Below are positions 45,988 to 54,317 of a stretch of 64,000 nt of DNA, piece by piece (position 1 is the first letter of the stretch; each line of letters opens with the position of its first letter). A program made the translations under genes and the position numbers. The DNA is from an uncultured Clostridia bacterium. Its GTDB lineage: Bacteria > Bacillota > Clostridia > Oscillospirales > Acutalibacteraceae. Location: NCBI GenBank assembly GCA_944385055.1, contig CALWVT010000002.1, positions 182,376-246,375 on the forward strand, read 5' to 3'. The notes below the pieces were generated by a model that saw nothing but the letters and a program-made list of their open reading frames with translations, made no database searches and was not told the origin of the DNA.

Positions 45988-46815
45988 CTATTTCTTTTTT
46001 GGCTTCGCTTCTTCTACCAACTCAGGGTATTCTTCTTCAAACTTAAAAGGGTTTAGATAACATTTTTTGAGCATTTCATCTCCATAAGTTTTTGTATCAA
46101 ACTCTAAAAATTCTTCCATTGACACCCTTTTTGGATGACGTATATCAAGCCAATGATCTGTAACACAATTCAATATATATAGGCATCTATCACTATATGT
46201 AAACTCTTCTAATTCAGTGTCTCTATCAAATGTACTAATATAAGTAGGTGCAGATAGTTGTTCGATTTGTTTAGCATATTCAATTATACCATATATAGTG
46301 GATTTTTTAATAAAACATCCAATTCCTGAGAGACAAGGTGAATAATTCCAAGATATAGACTGCGTGTTGCTTTTATCAATTATATACTTTAATATCGCTG
46401 GATTCCAGTATCCTCCTGCCACATTTTCCCATTTCCAATCAATTTTATACTTTCCGATTGATACGTATGTCCCTTGTTTGTATGGATGAAATTCGCTTTT
46501 AGGACAAAAAAATATATTAGTATAATATAATTCGTCGTTATGCACATATAAATTATAATAGTTTTCATTTCCAAATTCCCATAAACCTAAATTTGGATTT
46601 AATGAAGGCCTGTATAAATTCTCTTTATAATATGGACATCCCTCCCTTTCTCTTGGGTAGTAATAAATTCCATAATGACGACAGTACTGCCTTCCACTGC
46701 TATCACGCTCATTAGGGTTCCAATAGAAACAACCATCTGCGCAGTTTAATCCACAAAATGTTCCTTCTGGGAGTTTTATTGGACATACCAGTTCGTTTAT
46801 CTTTGTTTCTTTCAT
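45988..46815 (-). CDS. Cysteine-rich N-domain fused to a larger unknown domain (copy 2)
   Basis: 275 residues. Residues 1-60 repeat the small Cys-rich protein (CPIKLPEGTFCGLNCADGC, GRQYCRHYGIYYYP, GCPYY). The rest, about 215 residues, has many aromatic residues and a Lys-rich tail and no motif I recognise. The ATG at 46,815 follows AGAGGAAAC on the minus strand. It was probably expressed with the upstream JAMM protease, which is now a pseudogene. The 65-residue protein at 45,149 may be a cut-down copy or the original stand-alone domain. Confidence 0.6.
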   Translation of the reverse strand: MKETKINELVCPIKLPEGTFCGLNCADGCFYWNPNERDSSGRQYCRHYGIYYYPREREGCPYYKENLYRPSLNPNLGLWEFGNENYYNLYVHNDELYYTNIFFCPKSEFHPYKQGTYVSIGKYKIDWKWENVAGGYWNPAILKYIIDKSNTQSISWNYSPCLSGIGCFIKKSTIYGIIEYAKQIEQLSAPTYISTFDRDTELEEFTYSDRCLYILNCVTDHWLDIRHPKRVSMEEFLEFDTKTYGDEMLKKCYLNPFKFEEEYPELVEEAKPKKK

Positions 46816-46833
46816 TTTTAGTTTCCTCTTTTT

Positions 46834-47152
46834 TAAAATAAGTATCGCCAAGAATACTGAAGGTGTTTCCACTTTTAATTGCAATGTAGTTTTTTACCTG
46901 CATTTTTGAAATTATTAACGGAAAGTATAAAAATTGTATTCTGATAGGCATCGCATTTAATATGTCGCGAATATAAATTTTATCGTTGTTTGACAAGCCG
47001 GGCCATTGTGGTGCATGTGTGTGAAAAACTCCACGGAATTCAATTCTCCGTTTAGTTCATTCTTTTATTGTTTGATTGAGAAAGTGCGTATTGGGTTTGT
47101 ATACGCCTCTATTCTAGGTCAAATGGCCTCTGTCAAATACAACATAAGTTAG
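46834..47152 (-). pseudogene. Broken second copy of the JAMM protease
   Basis: The minus strand reads VFDRGHLT, stop, NRGVYKPNTHFLNQTIKE, stop, then IEFRGVFHTHAPQWPGLSNNDKIYIRDILNAMP and on to FSILGDTYF. Two in-frame stops and a missing N-terminus make it inactive, although the HxH...SxxD residues remain. The C-terminal part runs on past the position where copy 1 stops. Confidence 0.82.
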
Positions 47153-47321
47153 ATAACTTTATTTTGTTATATTATAGCGTGTTGCACATATTTTGTAAAG
47201 TGTTTTTAGAAATTTATTTATAATTAATTTTCTATAGTGCATTTGCAATGTAAATGCAACAAATAAAGAAACAGTCCATAGGGGTCCCATTTATAATTGT
47301 GTTTGTGATAATACTAATTAG

Positions 47322-47475
47322 GAAAGAGATCCCTACAAGCTGTCACAAACATCTTACACTACTTGAAAGAGAAAAATTAGCCCTTGCGTTGACCAAAGGC
47401 CAAAAAATTTCGCAAATTGCAAAGAAACTCTGCATCGACAGGTCCACCAGCCACCGTGTGTTCAGGCGTAACACA
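47322..47475 (+). pseudogene. IS30-family transposase N-terminal fragment
   Basis: KHLTLLEREKLALALTKGQK and ISQIAKKLCIDRSTSHRVFRRN are the helix-turn-helix start of IS30-type transposases. The DDE catalytic domain is missing; the frame ends soon after in unrelated sequence. No inverted repeats were identified. Confidence 0.75.
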
Positions 47476-47603
47476 GTTTATTATATACCAGCTTTGCACA
47501 GGAAGCGTACATTCGATTTTCATTCTGGATTCACCCTTCAATATTTCCGTAACTTTCATTGCTCAATTATAGTACACTCGTAGCGTCCATCTTTATGTTT
47601 TCG

Positions 47604-47672
47604 CTTTTTTCGCATCCTCCCCAGCGTCGCCTTGCTGGTCCCGGTTATGTTGGCTATCTGGCGGTAGGAGAT
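47604..47672 (-). pseudogene. Serine resolvase 3' fragment
   Basis: About 69 bases nearly match the end of the resolvase gene at 49,556-49,625 and translate to YRQIANITGTSKATLGRMRKKRK. It abuts the large repeat copy B, marking a recombination scar. Confidence 0.75.
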
Positions 47673-47925
47673 TTTTTGCACGGGGGAAGAGGTCGGCTAC
47701 TGTTTTCAAATAGACAGTAATTGAAAGTTGGGATAAATAAAGGGCCAAGCATTTGCAGCCTGCCCCTTTTCTTGAAACTAATTTAGCTTCTGTCACTATT
47801 TCAATCCACACCGCTAAGCAGTGGTCAGCATACACCTTGGTGCACACCGACGTAATTACTTACAGCTATATTGTAACCTCTTGCACCATAAAAGTCAAGA
47901 TTTAGATTAGAAAAGAGCTAAAAAG

Positions 47926-48315
47926 CTATTGTTGATTCAACCAACAGGTACCGATAACTTTGCCGGCATCATCGACGACAGTGCCTCCAACGGTAAGAAG
48001 GCGGGAAGTCTCCATTCCCAAAGCCTTGCACGCATTCGCGTACATGGCCGATACGACACACAGGTCGCACTCTTCCGGGTCTGGTAGAGGATCTATATGT
48101 TCGAATTCCAATGCAGAATGAACAGGAATACTTACCCCGTCCATTTGGATAGGTTCAAGCTCCATTTGCGGCGCCGTGCGCGCGGACAGCATCCTGCCGC
48201 CGTAGGGGATCGTTGCGACTTTCTCACCGCCGCGATACTTGCGGATCTTCGGATCATATACAGCCCCTACGTAAATGTCAATATCGTGCCCGCCAACGTA
48301 GGATTTGATTTTCAT
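47926..48315 (-). CDS. Unrecognised 129-residue protein (copy B)
   Basis: Nearly identical to the protein at 27,454-27,843; the only amino-acid change seen is near the end (LNQQ instead of LNRQ). Start context GGAGGAATAAGT is preserved. The intact frame in both copies suggests either very recent duplication or selection for the protein. Here its neighbour toxin is broken, so the gene does not depend on that pair. Confidence 0.65.
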   Translation of the reverse strand: MKIKSYVGGHDIDIYVGAVYDPKIRKYRGGEKVATIPYGGRMLSARTAPQMELEPIQMDGVSIPVHSALEFEHIDPLPDPEECDLCVVSAMYANACKALGMETSRLLTVGGTVVDDAGKVIGTCWLNQQ

Positions 48316-48362
48316 ACTTATTCCTCCTTCGATGCTTTTATATTGGCTTTTTCAATTTCTCA

Positions 48363-48475
48363 CGAATGATTCTGCTGTGCTTTTAAAAATTCCGATACGC
48401 TTATAACCTGCGGATCATCAGGAAAATGCTTCAACTTACTTCATCTGAAAACGGAAGATCACTTGGTTTTGCAAT
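48363..48475 (-). pseudogene. PIN toxin remnant
   Basis: The first 70 bases match the 3' end of the toxin gene at 27,888 (FLKAQQNHS, DDPQVISVSE), then about 75 bases of the toxin are deleted before a second match (ctgaaaacggaagatc). No antitoxin gene follows. Confidence 0.78.
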
Positions 48476-49312
48476 CGTAGGCTGCACTTTCTCCTGTAAA
48501 TACTGTTCTGCAAATTAATTTGATTACAGTTCTAAACACCTTTTTTGAAGGTGTATAACGATGAAAACGTTTAATAAAATCATTTTCTGGCTTAAACGTG
48601 CGAGATAGTACGCAAAACTCGTTAGAGTTGATACCGATAGACTGCGATAAGTCACCTATATTATCTAAAATAATTGTGTTATCGTCCATATGAAATTCAT
48701 CGAAATTTATAGGAAGATTGGCAAATGCATTGAATTTTGCTTGCGATAAATTTTGCGTGATAACATCATCATTTGTCATCGCTTCGCTTGATGTAATAAC
48801 AAAATCATTATATAGCGGTTCAAATTTCTTTTGCGAACAACAAGATTCCGTTTTCCAATACAACCTTGCAATATAGTTGTGTGCATCTTCGAATTCTTGA
48901 GATATAGAAAAGGCAGGACCATGAAACGGAAATGAACATGATATATTGTATAAATCATAAAGATCCTTTTTTACATTAGGCCAATCTATTTCTGAGGGAT
49001 TTTTTTAGTTTTAAATGCTTTTTTTATTTTTGACCAATGATCTTCCACATTTGAAAAGTAGTTATAAAATTCGCGCGAATATTCTTCATAAACATTCAAT
49101 GATAAATCAAAGAATTCAAAGAAAGCCCAAGTTAAGCCTGAACCGCCAATGCCTAATAATACGCCCCATAACGCTGGTGATACAGTGTTATAATGAATAA
49201 ATAAAATAGATATAAAAACTGATATTACGAAAACAATAAAACGAAATACATATTTTTTACGAAGTGTATTTTGAAACTGTTGATGAGCCAAGTCTTTGAT
49301 TTTCTTTTTCAT
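48459..49312 (-). pseudogene. Two-helix membrane protein gene broken by a frameshift at an A7 run
   Basis: The 5' part (48,986-49,312) encodes 108 residues, MKKKIKDLAHQQFQ..., with two membrane helices (about 24-40 and 46-66) and ends KAFKTKKIPQK. One base back at the A7 run near 49,003 the frame continues NPSEIDWPNVKKDLYDLYN... through ARLYWKTES to 48,459. Joined, the protein would be about 285 residues. It is either a homopolymer indel (or sequencing error) or programmed slippage; the context TAAAAAAAT is not a classical slippery heptamer. No family recognised. Confidence 0.55.
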
Positions 49313-49387
49313 TTGTTAATCTTCCTCCATTTTAAAATTCATAATTCATATTTTATCATTTTGCTTTCATCGGGAACAATATCTTCG

Positions 49388-49490
49388 TCTTCAGGCCAGG
49401 GGGCCAGTGTCGTCCCTTGGTTCCCTTTGTGCGGCGCACGAAGAGGGATTGGTTATATGGCTGAAGAAAAGGGAGCCTTTTTGAATACAA
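49388..49490. repeat. Dispersed repeat, second copy (partner 35,814-35,920)
   Basis: TCTTCAGGCCAGGGGGCCAG...GTTCCCTTTGTGCGGCGCACG... with the same central hairpin. It sits in the 219-base gap before the resolvase gene. Confidence 0.75.
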
Positions 49491-49531
49491 AAAGTGCCGA
49501 ATGAATACATTGCATTCAGCGGACGAATCAC

Positions 49532-50119
49532 TCACAGCTTTTTGTCTTTGAGCCGTCGCTCCTGTCGCATCCTTCCCAGCGTCGCCTTGCTGATCCCGGT
49601 CATGTTGGACACCTGGCGGTAGGAGTACCCCTCATCGAGCAGTGCCATCGCGTGATCGATCTGTGCCGGCCGGTATTTCTTTGGCCGCCCTTCGCGGTAG
49701 CCAGGCTTCTGCCGCGCGAGTGCCTTGCCTTCGGCGGTTCGTTCTGCAATCAGATCCCGCTCGAATTCCGCAAAGCAGAGCATCACGTTGCGGATGAGCT
49801 TCCCCGTCGGCGAGTCGTCCATCTTGCCGAGGTTCAGGATGTGGACTGCGACGCCGCGGGAGAGCAGGTCCTCAAATAGCGCGGCGCCGGCTTGACCCGA
49901 GCGCGCGATCCGATCGAGCTTTGTCACCATCAGTGTGTCGCCGGGCTCAACCGCGGCGAGCAGCGCGGTCAGCCCCGGCCGATCAGCCCGGGCGCCCGTC
50001 ATGACATCCGAATAGACTTTTTCCGCTCCCGCAGCCTTGAGCGCAGCCGCCTGCGCTTCAAGGCTGTTTCCTTCTTTCGCTTGTCCCTTTGTCGAGACAC
50101 GCGCATATCCGTAAATCAT
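49532..50119 (-). CDS. Serine recombinase (resolvase/invertase family)
   Basis: 195 residues. Catalytic N-terminal domain with YGYARVST (active serine), VTKLDRIARS, and FAEFERDLIAERTAEG; C-terminal helix-turn-helix YSYRQVSNMTGISKATLGRMRQER. Length and organisation are those of small resolvases/invertases (Tn3/Hin type), not of large serine integrases. The ATG at 50,119 follows GGTGTAAAAA. It is GC-rich compared with its neighbours. A scar of a second copy lies at 47,604. Confidence 0.9.
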   Translation of the reverse strand: MIYGYARVSTKGQAKEGNSLEAQAAALKAAGAEKVYSDVMTGARADRPGLTALLAAVEPGDTLMVTKLDRIARSGQAGAALFEDLLSRGVAVHILNLGKMDDSPTGKLIRNVMLCFAEFERDLIAERTAEGKALARQKPGYREGRPKKYRPAQIDHAMALLDEGYSYRQVSNMTGISKATLGRMRQERRLKDKKL

Positions 50120-50146
50120 TTTTACACCTCACTGTCCTCATAACTC

Positions 50147-50208
50147 AAGAGTTTTGAGCATGAAGAGTTGACCTAGGAAAAAAGCAGGTATAAGCGTACT
50201 CAAAACTT
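50147..50208. promoter_or_regulatory. Inverted repeat upstream of the resolvase (possible res site)
   Basis: AAGAGTTTTGAG (50,147) and ACTCAAAACTT (50,198) are inverted, 39 bases apart, in the promoter region of the resolvase. Resolvase crossover sites are normally here, but the pattern of three dimer sites was not confirmed. Confidence 0.4.
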
Positions 50209-50264
50209 ATACTCATAAGTCGTCTCTTTTTTTGTGCTTTCGAGCTTGCTGTATAAAAGAGGGG

Positions 50265-50285
50265 GGTACGACAGATTGTCGTACC
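50265..50285. repeat. GTGCGACA palindrome, copy 5
   Basis: GGTACGACA-GAT-TGTCGTACC with compensatory changes in both arms (T-A for G-C), extended by flanking GG/CC. The compensation indicates that the pairing itself is kept. Confidence 0.85.
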
Positions 50286-50404
50286 CCAAAAAGAAGCGCC
50301 CTACGGCGCCAGCCGGAGGGCAAAGGCGGCCTAGAAGGGAGGTTAAGATTGCAAATACATTCCTGCCGTCCGTGTGTTTATCATAGTGTAAACTTCTATG
50401 CCTG

Positions 50405-51316
50405 TCAACATGCTTGCTGAATGATGCCGTCTAGAAGTCCTATCTGGCTGCGAAGAAAATTGATTTCTGTGCTCACGTATCGCGCCATCGTGAAAGAGAC
50501 ATCAGTGTGCCCCAGCAAATCGGACAAGGCTTTCACGTTTACACCTAGTTCTACGAGCCTGGTAGCAAAGGAGTGCCGGAACCGATGCGGGTGTATGTTT
50601 TTTACACCGGTTTCCGCCTCCAGGCGCCGGCAGAGCTTTTGCAGGCAAACCTTGCTGATCGGCGTTCCTATGGATGTCGTAAAGATCGTTGGCCCGATTG
50701 TCGGTTGACGTAGCAAGATTTCTTCCGCCTCGGCTGTAAGGGGTACCCAACGGTTGCCTGCCTTTGTTTTGCTGTTTCTTATATGGATCGCGTGTTCTGA
50801 GCTGGAGTAGTCTTTATGCTCTAACTGCTCCAGCTCGATCGAACGAAGGCCCGTATCAAGCAAAAAGATAGCAATATCGCCTTTATATACGCTTGGCGCC
50901 GCATCGCGAATCAGCTGTTCCTCTTCCAGGGAAAAAGCCTCGACTTTTTTCTCGGCAGCATATTTCGGAATTTGGAGGCCAACGGCCGGGTTGGTGATGC
51001 ACAATTTGTTTTGAATAGCAGTTTTGTATATTTGCGAAAGGACTGTCCGCAGTGTATGAAGCGTTGATTTTGCGTAATGGTGTCCCATATCATTGAGCAT
51101 ATTTTGAAGTTCAATCTCTTTTATTTCATCGAGCGACTCTTTCCATATGTCAGGTGCATTTGTTTCCAAAACCTGTAATACGTAACGGTAATTTTCTACG
51201 GTCCGAGGTTTGTGTGACGGTTTGATATAAATTTTGATCCACGTATTTCCCCACATTTCCAAACTGGTGTTCATATGTACGCTCCTTTGAGTAAAAATAG
51301 TGTCTTGCATCTCCAT
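50405..51316 (-). CDS. Tyrosine recombinase (integrase)
   Basis: 303 residues. Core-binding SAM-like N-domain (about 15-110) and catalytic domain with all active residues visible: Arg in DTGLRSIELEQL, Lys in NSKTKAGNRWVPL, His-x-x-Arg in HPHRFRHSFATRL, His in LLGHTDVSFT and Tyr in ARYVSTE. It is intact, so it could mobilise this element. It is 27 kb from the tRNA-Leu edge, too far for a simple element, so it may serve an inner or second element. A start at an internal ATG (51,274) is possible. Confidence 0.9.
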   Translation of the reverse strand: MEMQDTIFTQRSVHMNTSLEMWGNTWIKIYIKPSHKPRTVENYRYVLQVLETNAPDIWKESLDEIKEIELQNMLNDMGHHYAKSTLHTLRTVLSQIYKTAIQNKLCITNPAVGLQIPKYAAEKKVEAFSLEEEQLIRDAAPSVYKGDIAIFLLDTGLRSIELEQLEHKDYSSSEHAIHIRNSKTKAGNRWVPLTAEAEEILLRQPTIGPTIFTTSIGTPISKVCLQKLCRRLEAETGVKNIHPHRFRHSFATRLVELGVNVKALSDLLGHTDVSFTMARYVSTEINFLRSQIGLLDGIIQQAC

Positions 51317-51456
51317 GCAAGCATTTGTTATTTTAAGTAACTAAAAGGAACGATGCAATCACCTGAAAAGAAATTAGCCATAAATGGAATACATAAGATT
51401 ACAATTCGAGCATAGCTCAACGAAACCTCAAACCAGGCGGGACGATAAGAGAAGCG

Positions 51457-52026
51457 ATGGATGAGGCAGATGAATTCGGAAAAGCAAACATGAAGAAATT
51501 TAACCTCTTTGCGGGAATGAATGAGCAAATACAAACGCAGCTGCAAGCAGCGTTTGAGGACGCATATTCAGTCGCGCGTAAATTTACGCTTGATTTTATG
51601 CCTTTGATTTTATACCTGTGCGCGGAGAATGCAGAGATCTCTCAACCGATGGCCATAACTGGGGAAAAGAAATCTGTGCAGCTTGAACCTATCAATGCCC
51701 CAAAGGACAAAGCTGGCGAGTTATCCTTCTACCCTGTAGGAGAGGAAGCCGGTATCAGAATCCGCGACTATAAGAAGAATCAGCAGGATCCCGACCGAAA
51801 TTCAATCGATGAAAATGGAATACCGAAGCCGAATGGAAAGGGCGGCACCAAAAAGAGTCCGCATGTGCGGCGGGGTCATTACCATCATTATTGGAAAGGC
51901 AGCCGGACACAAGGCACCCGAGAGCTTGTTTTGAGGTGGATCGCGCCGATGTTTATCCACGGTGGCCAGGAAACACCGGTGACCATCAATGTAATCAGAC
52001 AGAGTAAAAAAGAAGAGGAAAAATAA
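51457..52026 (+). CDS. AcrVA2-like family protein, probably N-terminally shortened
   Basis: 189 residues. The blocks FMPLILYLCAENAEI, ELSFYPVGEEAGIRIRDY and SPHVRRGHYHHYWKG followed by RELVLRWIAPMFIHG match, from memory, a family found on phages and plasmids and related to the anti-CRISPR AcrVA2. Family members are usually about 300 residues, and the frame upstream of 51,457 closes at a TAA near 51,391, so the N-terminus is missing or the gene is truncated. Most relatives are uncharacterised; anti-CRISPR activity must not be assumed. The ribosome site is poor. The 3' end lies in a direct repeat. Confidence 0.55.
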   Translation: MDEADEFGKANMKKFNLFAGMNEQIQTQLQAAFEDAYSVARKFTLDFMPLILYLCAENAEISQPMAITGEKKSVQLEPINAPKDKAGELSFYPVGEEAGIRIRDYKKNQQDPDRNSIDENGIPKPNGKGGTKKSPHVRRGHYHHYWKGSRTQGTRELVLRWIAPMFIHGGQETPVTINVIRQSKKEEEK

Positions 52027-52046
52027 GCGCAAGCTCAGCCGCGTCA

Positions 52047-52067
52047 GGTACGACAAATTGACGCACC
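52047..52067. repeat. GTGCGACA palindrome, copy 6
   Basis: GGTACGACA-AAT-TGACGCACC, imperfect arms, just after the AcrVA2-like gene. Confidence 0.7.
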
Positions 52068-52082
52068 CCCCTTAAATGCAGA

Positions 52083-52122
52083 AAAGAGCATCAGCTGAAT
52101 TTAGGCCGATGCTCTTTTTAAT
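52083..52122 (+). terminator. Terminator after the AcrVA2-like gene
   Basis: AAAGAGCATC...GATGCTCTTT stem followed by a T run. The same hairpin recurs at about 52,988-53,024 after the Fic gene on the other strand. Confidence 0.75.
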
Positions 52123-52136
52123 TCACTTTGAATTAG

Positions 52137-52283
52137 GCTTCCTCGATCAAATCATGCTTAGTAAAATGGGCCTTGCCATCTTTCACATCCTGCATGATGC
52201 TTTCAAAGTACCGGATGATGTTTTCTGAATAAAGCGGATCAGATTCTGCATTGTGTGAACTGAATGGCTTGATTTTCAGCGTT
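52137..52283 (-). pseudogene. Antitoxin C-terminal remnant
   Basis: The minus strand reads KIKPFSSHNAESDPLYSENIIRYFESIMQ then DVKDGKAHFTKHDLIEEA and a stop, which looks like the toxin-binding tail of a RelB/Phd-type antitoxin. No start with a ribosome site is left, and the YoeB gene overlaps its beginning. Confidence 0.5.
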
Positions 52284-52539
52284 CATAATGGGACCACATA
52301 CTCGTAATTTTAACGATTCTTTCATCTTCAATTACCTGGTACACGATACGGTGCTGGATGTTAATGCGCCTCGAATACAAGCCTTTTAAATCTCCAATTA
52401 ACTTTTCGTAGGTTGGCGGAGTCTGATAGGGATTTTTTCGGAGGATCTCAATCAATGCCTGAGCTCTTTGATCTAAATGTGCTGCCTTTAGTTTCGGGAT
52501 ATCTTTTAATGCCGTCTTTGTGTATACTATAGCGTACAT
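52276..52539 (-). CDS. YoeB/Txe-family mRNA interferase toxin
   Basis: 87 residues: YAIVYTKTALKDIPKLKAAHL, GDLKGLYSRRINIQHRIVYQV and the C-terminal MWSHYER are standard for YoeB/Txe ribosome-dependent endoribonucleases. Its ATG directly follows the antitoxin stop (TAA then ATG), so translation is coupled. Confidence 0.9.
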   Translation of the reverse strand: MYAIVYTKTALKDIPKLKAAHLDQRAQALIEILRKNPYQTPPTYEKLIGDLKGLYSRRINIQHRIVYQVIEDERIVKITSMWSHYER

Positions 52540-52785
52540 TTACCAAGTAACCTCACTCTCTGGTACACACTCAGAGAGTGGCGTATTCTTTCCAGCAATT
52601 AATTTTTTCTTGAGTTTTGGATCAGAACTTAACTCTAACGTGGCTAAAATGCCTTCATATTCTTCCTCGCTCATGATAACCGCATTGCCATCTTTCGTGC
52701 TTATATGCAGTGTCTCGTTGTACTTTATGGCCTGCTCCATCATCGCAAATATATTTTTGCGGAAGTTTGTGATCGTTGTCAGCAT
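52540..52785 (-). CDS. YefM/Phd-family antitoxin
   Basis: 81 residues with the N-terminal dimerisation/DNA-binding fold (LTTITNFRKNIFAMMEQAIKYNE, ISTKDGNAVIMSEEEYEGIL) and an acidic tail for binding YoeB. It is expected to repress the promoter in the 52,786-52,860 gap, where TATATGTACATTATAACGTACATATG forms an obvious palindromic operator. Confidence 0.88.
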   Translation of the reverse strand: MLTTITNFRKNIFAMMEQAIKYNETLHISTKDGNAVIMSEEEYEGILATLELSSDPKLKKKLIAGKNTPLSECVPESEVTW

Positions 52786-52802
52786 GTTTTAGTTCGCTCC
52801 TT

Positions 52803-52837
52803 TTCAACTCCTTATATGTACATTATAACGTACATAT
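52803..52837. promoter_or_regulatory. Operator-like palindromes upstream of the YefM/YoeB operon
   Basis: TATATGTACA (about 52,812) and TGTACATATA-type half sites surround the presumed promoter; YefM/YoeB complexes bind TGTACA-centred palindromes. Confidence 0.6.
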
Positions 52838-52904
52838 GCACAATTGTCAAGAAGCATGGAGAGGATTTTTAGGTTCTAATCTTTTTGTGCTGCCTTTCGA
52901 TTCC

Positions 52905-53028
52905 GGCATCATCAGACAGAGGAAAAATAATTGCAAAGCTTAGCCGCGTTAGGTACGACAAATTGACGCACCCGCCTTAAATGCAGAAAAGAGCATCAGC
53001 CGAATTTAGGCCGATGCTCTTTCTCAAT
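52905..53028. repeat. Direct repeat flanking the YoeB/YefM pair, right copy
   Basis: Begins at ATCAGACAGAGGAAAAATAA, matching the 3' end of the AcrVA2-like gene, and continues through palindrome and terminator. It shows that the TA module was inserted by duplication or recombination. Confidence 0.8.
52952..52972. repeat. GTGCGACA palindrome, copy 7
   Basis: GGTACGACA-AAT-TGACGCACC, identical to copy 6 because it lies in the direct repeat. Confidence 0.75.
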
Positions 53029-54133
53029 TTGCTCTGATCTTTTCAAGTAGATCGATAAAATAGTATTTTCGGTTTCGCTGTTTCTGGTCTGTAAACAGGA
53101 TCCTATCCTGTTCTAACAGTCTCAGATACGCGTAAACCGTGGACCTTGGAATTCCTGTTTCTCCTACAATTTTTGAGACAGTAAAAATGGGACGCTTAAA
53201 AATGAAATCCAAAACCTTTTGATAGTTTGTGGTATTCTGAATTCTGGACATCTTTTCACGTGTCCGATTGTACAACGCTTCAAGGCTGTCTATAAAGTCG
53301 ATATCCTTTTGTGACTGGTTGATCGTTGACTCTAGAAAGAACTGTATCCATTCCACAAACCCTTTTTGCGTTTTTGCCCTTGTCCCCTGCAAGTAATTAT
53401 AATATTTGATTTTATTCTTCTCCAGTTCCTGGCTGATTAAAAAATAGGGAGAATGGATCACGTTCTCTTTGTAGAGATATAAGGGAATCAGAATTCGGCC
53501 GACCCGGCCGTTTCCATCGGGGAACGGATGAATTGTTTCAAATTGAGCGTGAATAATTGCGATCCTAATAAGTGGAGGGAGAGGGTCAGGCGTCTGATAG
53601 GTCGCATCTATATTGATGTACTTTTCTAGGTTTCCCATCAGTTCGTCGACTTTTGATGCGATCGGTGGAATGTGATCCCCGACTCTGTTTTGCTGCGTTC
53701 GAAACGCACCGGGCTGAAAATCAGAGTTCTTTCTTACGTGTTCTCCACGTAATAAGATTTTGTGAAGCTCTTTGAGCAATTTGCAAGTGATGAGTCCTCC
53801 GTTTTGAATTTGTTTGGCCCCGAATGTTAAAGCACGGCTATAGCGGATAACCTCATTGGTGTCTTCGGTGGCGGGCGTTTCTTTTACATCGGATTCTACC
53901 TCATAGACCTCATCGATCGTTGTTTGTGTCCCTTCAATTTTTGTGGAGTATAAAGACTCCATCTTTTCTAGGTGACTTACCGCATAGGTCACATAATATT
54001 TGGTGGGCCGGATCTTCTGATTGAATTCGCCCAGCTTTTGTTCTGCTTTTCCGAACAACGTGATAACTTGTCTTAAGTCGATCATATCTGGATCCAGTGG
54101 AAGCAACAGTGGCTCAAATGGCGCTTTAGGCAT
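53024..54133 (-). CDS. Fic-family protein (AMP transferase-like)
   Basis: 369 residues: Fic_N domain (1-95), Fic domain with the catalytic motif H202-PFPDGNGR-210, and a C-terminal winged helix (FTVSKIVGETGIPRSTVYAYLRLLEQDRILF). Fic enzymes usually transfer AMP to target hydroxyls. The N-terminal inhibitory motif S63-TKIE67-G68 ([ST]xxxE[GN]) is present, placing it in the self-inhibited class II. The winged helix suggests DNA binding or autoregulation. The ATG at 54,133 follows GAAGGAGGGAATCAC. Confidence 0.9.
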   Translation of the reverse strand: MPKAPFEPLLLPLDPDMIDLRQVITLFGKAEQKLGEFNQKIRPTKYYVTYAVSHLEKMESLYSTKIEGTQTTIDEVYEVESDVKETPATEDTNEVIRYSRALTFGAKQIQNGGLITCKLLKELHKILLRGEHVRKNSDFQPGAFRTQQNRVGDHIPPIASKVDELMGNLEKYINIDATYQTPDPLPPLIRIAIIHAQFETIHPFPDGNGRVGRILIPLYLYKENVIHSPYFLISQELEKNKIKYYNYLQGTRAKTQKGFVEWIQFFLESTINQSQKDIDFIDSLEALYNRTREKMSRIQNTTNYQKVLDFIFKRPIFTVSKIVGETGIPRSTVYAYLRLLEQDRILFTDQKQRNRKYYFIDLLEKIRAN

Positions 54134-54317
54134 TTGTGATTCCCTCCTTCATATGGTTATATTATATCACAAACACACTTCTATTAAAACGAAATTTTCG
54201 AAATTTTTGTTTTAATAAATTTTAAAATTGATTTTATGACGATATTTATAACTTTTCAAAGACAAAATCGTGCGTGCAAATAGGAAAGAAAAAGACCTGA
54301 AAAACCATTCACTTCTG

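Larger units (their letters stand above)
47687..48475. repeat. Large dispersed repeat, copy B (partner 27,183-28,063)
   Basis: Same order as copy A: GGCTACTGTTTTCAAATAGAC, terminator-like GGCC hairpin, solitary CRISPR-like repeat (47,798-47,824), the 129-residue gene, then a toxin remnant. Being direct repeats, the two copies could recombine and delete the 20 kb between them. Confidence 0.85.
51990..52128. repeat. Direct repeat flanking the YoeB/YefM pair, left copy
   Basis: From the 3' end of the AcrVA2-like gene through a palindrome and a terminator (AGAGCATCAGC...GCCGATGCTCT). The right copy is 52,905-53,028; the last 80 bases differ at only a few positions. Confidence 0.8.

Noticed and set aside
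50232..50420. 62-codon frame between resolvase and integrase
   Set aside because: Starts in the resolvase upstream region, crosses the palindrome, has no ribosome site and a composition unlike a protein.
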